Part shown: one piece after another, positions 18,009-26,429 of the stretch
Layout: each line of letters opens with the position of its first letter
How positions within the stretch are numbered: the stretch's first letter is position 1
Virus record (IMG/VR): IMGVR_UViG_3300043436_001870
Coordinates: 49,165-113,164 of that record
DNA length: 64,000 nucleotides
Strand: one strand, 5' to 3'
Source of the DNA: a virus
Notes under the pieces: generated by a model
Told to the model about the DNA's origin: nothing
The model's input: only the letters and a program-made list of their open reading frames with translations
The model's database searches: none
Translations under genes and position numbers: made by a program

Positions 18009-21000
18009 TACTTACAATCTAATGAGTTATCAAATTCATCATTTACTTCGTCTTCTGAGATGTTTTCTACATCATCAAAAGCCTGACTACTTAGTTTACT
18101 TGCCTCTTCTGAATCAGTTGCTGTTTCAGCAGACTGATTTGCAAGATCTTTTTCTTCTGTAGTAAACTCAACAGGACTCTCAACTTTATCAATCTCACCA
18201 GTTTTTACATCTTTAATCTTAATGTACTCAACTTGTTCCCTTAGTTGTTGTTCTGTTAATATGACATCCTCTCCAGCAAGATTAAGATTTCTTACAACTA
18301 CTGTTTTATTATTGTCATTCTTAGCTACAATAATGGCATTACCATCAGCACTATATATTGATTTGTCTTTCATAACAAGTATTGTCATAACATTAACTGA
18401 GTCAAAGGTAATACCTGATGGCTCCAATTGATTACGTCTATTTGCAAGAAGTTTCTCATAAGTTTCATAATCCAAGTTCTCAGCTTGCAGAACTTGATTA
18501 TTTACTTTTGCCACAATATCATCTAGCTGTTCTTGAGTAGCTTCTGCAATTTGTTCTCTGATAGTTTTTATATCAGTTGGAGTTGCTTCCTCCTCTGCTG
18601 CAAGTTCTTCAGCAGTTGGTATGCTGATTGGACCTGGTGTTGGTTGACCTGCTGGTACTGGAGCTGGTGCTGCAGGACCTGGTTCTGTAAAGTTATTGCT
18701 AGTATTATACTCATCAACAATGTTATCAATTATAGGATCTGTTGAAGTAGCAAACCATGTAGCAAATTCTTTATTAGCAACACCTGGTTTATTAGTTGCA
18801 ATAGAATACTGACCAAGCAATGTAGCCATTAAATCTGGATAGTCCTTCTTAAGAGAATCAAGACTTGTACCTCTTGTTACAGCTGGTTTAGACACAATAC
18901 CTATTCCACTAGCTGGTGCTGTTCCTGCTGCAGTTGTGGTTCCTGCCGGAGCAGTTACACCCTTTCCTGCAAGTTTGTTAGATACAATACCTAGTACCTC
19001 AGTAAGAGCTGTCTCATCTATTGATATAGCCTGACCAAATTGTTTTTTAAAGAAACTAACCAATGCCTTTACAAACTCCTGCCATAGATTACGGTTAGTA
19101 TTCTTGTAGGGAATTATTGCAAGGACTTCTTGGCCGGCCTGACTAGCAAAGGCTTCAGCAACAAATGCTTCTTGACTAGTAAGCATGCGAGTAACATAGT
19201 TACCATACTTCTGTCTCATATCAGGATTATCTTCATAGTACTTCTTAAATGCATCCATGACATTCTGAATAGCAGCCTTAAACCCTGGATCAGATTGATT
19301 ATCAGAAACAATCATCTGGGTTAATGGATGTATCATTAGATATGTCAAAGTAGATGTATAGAACTTACCATCAACTTGGGCTGAATAATCCTTAGTAGCA
19401 AATCTAGGATCAATAGTAATACCTGTTTCTTTAGTGTAACTAAATCCAGAAGGACTTGTCAATGATATTACCATTTTCTTCTCAGGATCAACTGCCGTCA
19501 TAAGATTTTGAATCATCTTTCTAGACGGAACAGATCCTATTCTTTTCTTGAGAATATATTTAAGAACATCAACAATAGAAATAGTATATGTATCTTGACC
19601 AGGTTGTAAACCTAATCCAGTCAATATATCATTTAATGAAGGAGCCTTATCAGCTTCAATCATATCATCAATTAAATATCCTCCCTTAGCCATAGCTTCA
19701 GCAATAACTTTACCCTTTAGAGTAAAGCCTTGTTCTGATTCAAACTCAGACAAGAAATTTAGAATTTCTTTGTAAAGATTACTTGTAGGTTCTACTTCTT
19801 CAAACTCATTAGTCTTTGGGTTTTGTTTGTAGAATGCTGAAGGAACTCTATCTCCTTTCATCAATGCTTCAATCTCATCCGGAGAAAAGAATACATTGAA
19901 CTTTAAAAACAGTTTTTGAATAAGTTCATTTACTCCTATACGAGTCTTGAACTCATCCAATGACTTCTGCATCTTGGTTTTAGCAATTTCTCTAGCATCC
20001 TTTGCAGCTTGTGTAAACTGCTTAGCTGCCATTGAATAATTGTATGGATCATTCAAGAATGTCACAGCATTCATTGCATCACTCAAATTCTCTGAAAGCT
20101 CAGCATAGTCAATAACTTGTAATACCAGTTTATCTAGTTCTGGACTCTTGGCATCAATACCAGAAATAGCAGAAAGGTAGTCTCTTACTCTAGTTTCAAG
20201 CTCTTGTCTTCTTTGTTCTAAACCGGCCTCAATTTCATTACCCTCAAAGTCTAATGGTAATTGACCCTGAGGACCACCAGTAACCTTTAGTTTTTTAGCT
20301 TTGATGCTGACTGATTTAGAAACTTTCTTACCAGATGCATCTGTGTATTCTATGGTAACTTTATTGGATGTCTTCTTTGTTACAGTACCTGTAACCTTAG
20401 CACCGTTCTTAAAAGTATACTCCACAGTGCTGCCCTGCTGTACAGTAAATTGTGTCTTGGTATCTTCCTTTACTTCATCTCTTAGTGCAGCATTTGCTAC
20501 AGATTTCTTGGCTTGACTATATTCTTTTCTGTAATTAGCAAAGTCTTCCTTAAAGTTTCTAAGAAGAGCTGCTTGTTTCTTTCTTTCCTCACCTAGTTTC
20601 TTCTGTGCTTCATCACCCTGTAAATATCCAGTAGCCTCCCTTTCTAGAAGATTAATCTGAGTATCAATCATATCCTCACCAAATGCACTTTTGCTGTCAC
20701 TTAGAAATAAAGATGTAAGTTGCATAGACTGAGCTGCTCCTAACTTTGTTCCAGCTGCATCATTAAATATGCTACTTAATCTTTTAGCTGCTTGCTGATA
20801 TGTATAGTCATTATAAATTGCTAGGGTACGAGCTTCTTCAAATCCATACCAGTCTTCATATTCATCTGGGTTACCTGACTTAGGATTAAATGGATTTCTA
20901 ATAGTACTATACTTCTCATGATTAGCCTTGATCTGATTTACTTTATTCAAAACAGAATCAAGTCTACCTCTCATATCATTATTAAACTCATCAGCTTTAC

Positions 21001-23116
21001 CAGAATTTTGGTCATAACCAAAAGCCTGAAGTAACTCATCATCACTCATTTGTTGGAATGATTCAATCTGATCAGTAAACATGTCAATGTAACCCTGATT
21101 CAGAAGAGTCTTAACATGTTTGAATATTGCATCATTTACTAAATCTTTTTCTTCTCTAACATCTCCAGCAGCTTCTGCTAAACTCATAAGATTAGCAAAG
21201 TCCTTTTGGTTTTGAGTATTTTCATAGATAGCATTAAAAAACTTTTTAGGATCAGCTTGGATTTCATTAGCTGTTTTTATTACTCTATCCTGAGTAGCTT
21301 TTCTTTGTGCAATCTTATCATCATAGGCTTTTTTGTCTTTGACTTTTTCATATACATCTTTACCAGCCTGTACTCCATATTGAAAAACTAGACTCTGAGG
21401 TACTTGAACCATACCTCCCATCAAGAAACCAGATAAGAATGTTTCAGCACCTTGAGCAGTAAATTGATCACCAATACCGGCTCCAAGCTTATCTAAGAAT
21501 AATGCTGTACCTGCTCTTTCAGGAGATGCAAATGTCTCAAGATAATAGTCAGTCATTGTCTTTGCAATAGACTCTTGATATGATTCTTGTAAACCTTCAG
21601 CAAGGTTAGCAGACATATATCTTATACCATTCTTAGCAAAATTCTGTGGTCTAAACTGGTTTATAATTCTTTTACCATTTTTCTTTGTAAACCAGTCTCT
21701 AGGATTTGCAGGATCAACAAACCCCTCATATTTTTTCTTGGTTTTCTTGCCGTAGTTTATAACAAGCTTACCTAATGAGGAATCACCATTTTCTCTAAAA
21801 GCCCTGAAACCTTTTAATGCCTTATCAAATACTAGCTTATTAGATACAAGGATCATTGGAAAGTTAGCCTGAGTAGTTGATACCCCAGCAAGTTTAGCTT
21901 GCTGCATAATCTTGTTAGCATCCTCACCTTCAGGTGCTCTACCATTTTCCTCTAGGTATTTATCATAGAGTTCCATAAAGACATCATTCTGAACCATACC
22001 ACCTTCAAGCCTTGATTCAGCAAGAGAAGTATTCATCATCTGAAGATCTCTAAAAAAAGAACCAAATGTCTTAGAGTGTCTTGCCCAGTCACTCATTGCA
22101 TCAAAGCCATTAGCTCCTGTTCTGATATTCTTAACTGTTTCTGCTGTTTGAGTAAATGGATTAACAAAATCTCCAAGACCTTTCCAAAATTTTCTAGCAT
22201 TATTTACATCTGACAAGCTGTTGGCTGCAGTTGCTGTAGAAGCAAGATCAGGTGCCTGTTGAGCAACTGTCTTACCTGCCTGAATCACATCCTCTACATT
22301 TTCAAGTGTCTTACCAGCTTTCATGAATTTTGCAAGATTAGAACCTGTTTTTGCAGCAGCAAGTCCACCTAATGCACCACCTGTTAAAGCCGTAGCTCCC
22401 CATAGAGCTACTTCTTCAAGAATTATATTACTCATTACACCAAAGGTGTAAGCAGAGTTTCCATATAGATTTACAGCAAATCCACCTACACCACCTCTAG
22501 AAGAGTTAGCAATGGACATCATTCTATTCATATCTCTTGCATACTTTGTGTCACCACTTGCATTGAAAGAGAATAGATCATCCCAGTTATTAAATGTCTG
22601 AGATAAACCAAGACCTGCTAATGACATCCATTGTGTACTTGCTCTAGACCAATCATCTGTCCAAGTACTATTAGCATTGTAGATAGCTTCATTATCTACA
22701 TAAGGGTTCCATCCTAGTTTTTTATACTGAGGATGGTTATAATATCTATCAAAGTTATTTTTATTAGGACCAGCACCAAAACCAATCTGTCTTACTCTAT
22801 CTGCTGCAGTACCGCTTGTAGGGATCCCACCAGGGCTCATAACAGTAGAGAGCATGTCTTTTACATAACTCTGGGTACCGTCAATCTGAGGATTAGTTTT
22901 CTCTGGAGTAAATGTAGCAAGACCTTTATTATTACCGGCTGCTATCTCAGCATTTTGTCTTAATGGAGTTGCACGGTTCATGAACACATTAGATGGACCA
23001 GTACCAAGTATCTTATTTACACTTTGCTCCATACCAGGAAGTATCTGATCAAACTGTTTCTTAGTTTGATCAAGTAAAGCCAAGTATTGATCAACAGGAT
23101 TTATTGCTTCTGCCAT
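18008..23116 (-). CDS. Giant virion cargo protein with a degenerate zincin-like region, 1702 aa
   Basis: Large, mostly helical protein encoded just upstream of the polymerase fusion and overlapping it by one base. Residues about 225-260 include a hydrophobic Gly/Ala-rich stretch (GATALTGGALGGLAAA) that could enter a membrane. Around residues 905-960 there is an SH3/KOW-like beta segment (NGAKVTGTVTKKTSNKVTIEY). Around 1245-1380 the order of elements resembles the zincin domains of the two downstream giants, but the HELIHxLT-like site reads YLMIHPLT (1259-1266), so the first His and the Glu are missing; it is followed by FVAEAFASQAG and a helix FVKALVSFFKKQFG. A Thr/Ala/Pro-rich linker (about 1405-1530) precedes an acidic C terminus. 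Likely packaged cargo; no enzymatic activity is supported. Confidence 0.55.
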   Translation of the reverse strand: MAEAINPVDQYLALLDQTKKQFDQILPGMEQSVNKILGTGPSNVFMNRATPLRQNAEIAAGNNKGLATFTPEKTNPQIDGTQSYVKDMLSTVMSPGGIPTSGTAADRVRQIGFGAGPNKNNFDRYYNHPQYKKLGWNPYVDNEAIYNANSTWTDDWSRASTQWMSLAGLGLSQTFNNWDDLFSFNASGDTKYARDMNRMMSIANSSRGGVGGFAVNLYGNSAYTFGVMSNIILEEVALWGATALTGGALGGLAAAKTGSNLAKFMKAGKTLENVEDVIQAGKTVAQQAPDLASTATAANSLSDVNNARKFWKGLGDFVNPFTQTAETVKNIRTGANGFDAMSDWARHSKTFGSFFRDLQMMNTSLAESRLEGGMVQNDVFMELYDKYLEENGRAPEGEDANKIMQQAKLAGVSTTQANFPMILVSNKLVFDKALKGFRAFRENGDSSLGKLVINYGKKTKKKYEGFVDPANPRDWFTKKNGKRIINQFRPQNFAKNGIRYMSANLAEGLQESYQESIAKTMTDYYLETFASPERAGTALFLDKLGAGIGDQFTAQGAETFLSGFLMGGMVQVPQSLVFQYGVQAGKDVYEKVKDKKAYDDKIAQRKATQDRVIKTANEIQADPKKFFNAIYENTQNQKDFANLMSLAEAAGDVREEKDLVNDAIFKHVKTLLNQGYIDMFTDQIESFQQMSDDELLQAFGYDQNSGKADEFNNDMRGRLDSVLNKVNQIKANHEKYSTIRNPFNPKSGNPDEYEDWYGFEEARTLAIYNDYTYQQAAKRLSSIFNDAAGTKLGAAQSMQLTSLFLSDSKSAFGEDMIDTQINLLEREATGYLQGDEAQKKLGEERKKQAALLRNFKEDFANYRKEYSQAKKSVANAALRDEVKEDTKTQFTVQQGSTVEYTFKNGAKVTGTVTKKTSNKVTIEYTDASGKKVSKSVSIKAKKLKVTGGPQGQLPLDFEGNEIEAGLEQRRQELETRVRDYLSAISGIDAKSPELDKLVLQVIDYAELSENLSDAMNAVTFLNDPYNYSMAAKQFTQAAKDAREIAKTKMQKSLDEFKTRIGVNELIQKLFLKFNVFFSPDEIEALMKGDRVPSAFYKQNPKTNEFEEVEPTSNLYKEILNFLSEFESEQGFTLKGKVIAEAMAKGGYLIDDMIEADKAPSLNDILTGLGLQPGQDTYTISIVDVLKYILKKRIGSVPSRKMIQNLMTAVDPEKKMVISLTSPSGFSYTKETGITIDPRFATKDYSAQVDGKFYTSTLTYLMIHPLTQMIVSDNQSDPGFKAAIQNVMDAFKKYYEDNPDMRQKYGNYVTRMLTSQEAFVAEAFASQAGQEVLAIIPYKNTNRNLWQEFVKALVSFFKKQFGQAISIDETALTEVLGIVSNKLAGKGVTAPAGTTTAAGTAPASGIGIVSKPAVTRGTSLDSLKKDYPDLMATLLGQYSIATNKPGVANKEFATWFATSTDPIIDNIVDEYNTSNNFTEPGPAAPAPVPAGQPTPGPISIPTAEELAAEEEATPTDIKTIREQIAEATQEQLDDIVAKVNNQVLQAENLDYETYEKLLANRRNQLEPSGITFDSVNVMTILVMKDKSIYSADGNAIIVAKNDNNKTVVVRNLNLAGEDVILTEQQLREQVEYIKIKDVKTGEIDKVESPVEFTTEEKDLANQSAETATDSEEASKLSSQAFDDVENISEDEVNDEFDNSLDCK

Positions 23117-23120
23117 ACTA

Positions 23121-26100
23121 TTACTGAGTTAACTGAGCTGGATCGTATATCTTGTTTTGACTAGATTCTTTTAGAGAAGCCATGTATTCCATATTACCTC
23201 TATTAAAATCTGCAAACATGTTATTAAAGAAATTTACTGAAGAGTTAAGATCTGTTGTTGTTGTTCCATATATAGGATTATTAAGAACTTTACCTGCAGC
23301 ATCTACTGATCTAGCTTGACCAGTATAAGTGTATCCCCCAAGAGCATTAGGAACAAGTTCTACATGACCTCCAAGATCACTAAATGAGTCAAGAACAATC
23401 TTACCCTTCATATTCATAGTCCATTCATTCTTAGTCATTTGCATTCCTAAAAATGGAGACGATGATGCTTTATCAGCATCCATCATAAATGTAATTGTAG
23501 GACGTTGTCCTTCATTCATCTTCTGTTGAAGATCCCAAGCAATACCTTTTTCCTTTTCATTACCTGCATGTTTATTTACCCATCCTGGATCAAGTTCCCA
23601 AGTCATTGCCACCTTAGTTGCATCATTTCCAGCAACAGCATGAAGAAAGTAATTACCAGTGGGTCTCATTTGATTCTCACCAGTTTTACCTCCTGTATTC
23701 ATCATTGCTGAACCTAAGAATGCTTTTAGGGTATTCAAAGCTGAAGTTTGTGAAGCATCATTTACTATGTCTTCATTTTCCAAATCATCTGCTGTAAGGT
23801 CAAACCCTGATATTCCAGATACTACCTTAATACCATAGTCATCCATAAAACTTTGAGAAGCTGTCTTAGGTATAAGATCTTTTACATAAAAGTCTTTGGC
23901 CATGTCAAATGACAAACTATTAAATACAGCAGAGTCAAATGTATATCCAGCAGCAGTACCATAATATCTATTTATACCACCATCACCTGGTAGTTTGGAA
24001 TCAATTGTTTCAAGTCCTAATTCAGAATTAGGATCTTTCTTAAGAGTTTCATACGCATCTACAAGTTCCTCATAAGCATCTTGAGCATATTCAATAAGTA
24101 AATCTTGTGTAGCATCAACCATTACCATACCAGAAGGATCTAGTGTTTGTTTACCTTTATTGGCTGCTAGATATGCTTGAATATATTCATTCTCAGATCT
24201 TATACCTGATTTGTTTTGTTTAAAAAATATAGAAGCATCTAGACTATTAACACCAGCCTCTAATGCTAATTTTGAAGCAACCTTAGTATTATTTCTAATC
24301 ATGATATCATTGATACCAGCCTTTAGATCTTCATTCTCTTGAACAATTGCATTAGCCTTTAAAACTTTTTGTTGAACAGCTATTGCAGCAGGATCTTTAG
24401 TTATTTTAACTTGCTCATTCATATAGTTAGTTATCTTCTTCTGAACAGTAGCATAATAAGAACCAGTTCCTTCAATAGTAAATTCTGGTGTTTGTTTATC
24501 TACATTAACTAAAGAGTAAGTGCCATTTGAATTTCTCACAGCAAGACCTGATGTTTTCTTAATTTGTTCAGGAATCTTTTCTGTAGTTGTACCTGCAAAA
24601 CCAGAGCTAATATCTTTAGAGCCTTGGTAAATTCCTGTAAGTCCTGCAGAAATACCTGCAGCAGCAAAAGGTGTTGCTGTACCTAATGAAAAAACTTCAC
24701 CAATACCAGAAATAGCAGTTAATACACCACCACCAACAAGTTCTGCTACACCAATTAATCCTGTTGTCCAATCTGTTGGGGTATCTACTTCTTTAACCAT
24801 TTCAGGAGTTTTTTCCTGAACTTGATATTCACCAAGTACATCTTTTACAGCTTTGGTAGCAAGAGCTTTCTGTTCTGGTGTACCATTAGTAATATAATAA
24901 TTCTGCATGGAAAGAAACTCATTTATGCTTTGTTTAGTAGCAACTTCTGATTCTTTACCTAAGCTTTGACTTACATTTCTATTTCTTTCAAAAGTATCTA
25001 TGTCTTCATTTGTTATATTTCCTGGACCAGGAACAGTAACTTCATAACCACTATTAAAGCCTTCACCAAAAGATGTACCTGCTGCAGCAGAACCATTTTC
25101 TTCTATCATTTTACCTACAACATCCATTATTTTCAGTGCCTTATCTTTCTGAAATTTTGCTTCAAGTTCAGCCATAGCATATGCATGCTTTACTTTAAGA
25201 ACTGTATATGGATCTTCCTTAATGTCAATATCAGCATGTGACATTGCATAATTAGTAGCAGTACTGTTTGCAAGATCATCAAGTAAGAAATAAGACATGG
25301 CACCATCTACTCTCTGTCTCATACCTTCAAGATCAGCTGGATCATAACTCATAAAATCAGTCTGAGTTAGTGCTTCCTTGTTCTTTTCTAGAACAGTTGA
25401 TTGAACTGATTCATCTTGTAGGGTGTTCTGATAGATTGCAATCAGATCCTGATCTAAGTCTGGATCAACACCTTTTTCTCTGATGGTTGCTTCAATTACT
25501 TTCTTCTTAGACTTAGCATATTCCATTCTCTCAGTATCATCCATGTTAGCTACACGGTAATACTCATTAATCTCTTTTACTTTAGACTGTAGGTATTCTG
25601 TCTCAGCTCCTACAGCATCACCATTAAATTTCTCAAGGTTACCTTGAATATAGTTCTTACGGTCAAGATATGCCTGAGTTCTAAACATGTCCTTAATTCT
25701 CGGATCTCCTGCAAGAAGAGAACTGAACACATTCTTAATAGTAGGAATAGCAGGCTGACCATTAGTGTATTTAAAAATAAATCCACCTCTAATATCAGGA
25801 GTTACAATGTTGATATCATTATCCTTTGCAAACTTGAATAGATTCTCAGCGGCATTAATAAATGGAACGTATCTTGGATTCTGAAATCTAAGTGAGTCAT
25901 CATCAGAACTATTAGCAAAATCTTCTGCCTGATAGTTTAATGCAGACATTCCCTCTTCCCAGTATTTCTCATCACTCTTGGGATTTGGGTTATTACGAAG
26001 ATTCATTGCCTTTGCTTGCTGTCCTTCAAACTGTTTAGTAAAGACAAGGTCTTTTCTAAAATACTGATTATCAATCAGTGGCTGAAATAACTTACCAGCT

Positions 26101-26372
26101 TGTTCTACATTCTCAGCAAGAGAAAGATCAACACCAGATAACCGGTCTATCTCTGAATCAACCTGAGTAAAGAATGCATCTCTGCGTTCTTTGTTACTCT
26201 CTCTCAGTAAGTTAGAGTTTAAGAGTTGACCATAAACTGAATTGATTTTGTTATATCCTGCATCATATTGAGCCTGCTTAGCAGTTAAAGCAGACTGAAA
26301 GAAATTAAAGTCCGGCTTGAAAGGCTGGATCTGTGGGATATAATCTTGTATGCCGTTGATGTAAATTGCCAT
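23121..26372 (-). CDS. Virion cargo/ejection protein, 1083 aa
   Basis: The N terminus (MAIYINGIQDYIPQIQPFKP, then a DFNFF...KQAQYDAGYNKINSVY region) and the following LSGVDLSLAENVEQAGKLFQ match a conserved N-terminal region I recall from large internal proteins of Bacteroidota and crAss-like phages. The first 500 residues are charged and helical. Residues about 535-590 form a long Gly/Ala-rich hydrophobic region (VAELVGGGVLTAISGIGEVF and onward), suited to membrane insertion or pore formation. The C-terminal third is more beta-rich. No catalytic motif was found. The gene lies 4 nt upstream of the 1702-aa gene. A 54-nt gap with AT-rich inverted repeats precedes it, which is the largest gap within the cargo block. 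Probable role: part of the ejected set that helps genome delivery; inferred from context. Confidence 0.55.
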   Translation of the reverse strand: MAIYINGIQDYIPQIQPFKPDFNFFQSALTAKQAQYDAGYNKINSVYGQLLNSNLLRESNKERRDAFFTQVDSEIDRLSGVDLSLAENVEQAGKLFQPLIDNQYFRKDLVFTKQFEGQQAKAMNLRNNPNPKSDEKYWEEGMSALNYQAEDFANSSDDDSLRFQNPRYVPFINAAENLFKFAKDNDINIVTPDIRGGFIFKYTNGQPAIPTIKNVFSSLLAGDPRIKDMFRTQAYLDRKNYIQGNLEKFNGDAVGAETEYLQSKVKEINEYYRVANMDDTERMEYAKSKKKVIEATIREKGVDPDLDQDLIAIYQNTLQDESVQSTVLEKNKEALTQTDFMSYDPADLEGMRQRVDGAMSYFLLDDLANSTATNYAMSHADIDIKEDPYTVLKVKHAYAMAELEAKFQKDKALKIMDVVGKMIEENGSAAAGTSFGEGFNSGYEVTVPGPGNITNEDIDTFERNRNVSQSLGKESEVATKQSINEFLSMQNYYITNGTPEQKALATKAVKDVLGEYQVQEKTPEMVKEVDTPTDWTTGLIGVAELVGGGVLTAISGIGEVFSLGTATPFAAAGISAGLTGIYQGSKDISSGFAGTTTEKIPEQIKKTSGLAVRNSNGTYSLVNVDKQTPEFTIEGTGSYYATVQKKITNYMNEQVKITKDPAAIAVQQKVLKANAIVQENEDLKAGINDIMIRNNTKVASKLALEAGVNSLDASIFFKQNKSGIRSENEYIQAYLAANKGKQTLDPSGMVMVDATQDLLIEYAQDAYEELVDAYETLKKDPNSELGLETIDSKLPGDGGINRYYGTAAGYTFDSAVFNSLSFDMAKDFYVKDLIPKTASQSFMDDYGIKVVSGISGFDLTADDLENEDIVNDASQTSALNTLKAFLGSAMMNTGGKTGENQMRPTGNYFLHAVAGNDATKVAMTWELDPGWVNKHAGNEKEKGIAWDLQQKMNEGQRPTITFMMDADKASSSPFLGMQMTKNEWTMNMKGKIVLDSFSDLGGHVELVPNALGGYTYTGQARSVDAAGKVLNNPIYGTTTTDLNSSVNFFNNMFADFNRGNMEYMASLKESSQNKIYDPAQLTQ

Positions 26373-26402
26373 GTGTTATAGTAAAAATACAAAAAAAATC
26401 TG

Positions 26403-26429
26403 TAAAGTTTAATAAACTTTTAAAGTTTA
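26403..26429. promoter_or_regulatory. Triple AT-rich inverted repeat between two cargo genes
   Basis: Three alternating copies of a 7-bp element (AAAGTTT at 26404, AAACTTT at 26414, AAAGTTT at 26422) lie in the 54-nt gap between the 927-aa and 1083-aa genes. The third copy overlaps the stop of the 927-aa gene. On the minus strand either pair can fold into a 7-bp stem, and a run of eight T follows about 5 nt after the last element. It could be a weak attenuator, an operator, or simply AT-rich sequence. Confidence 0.3.
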
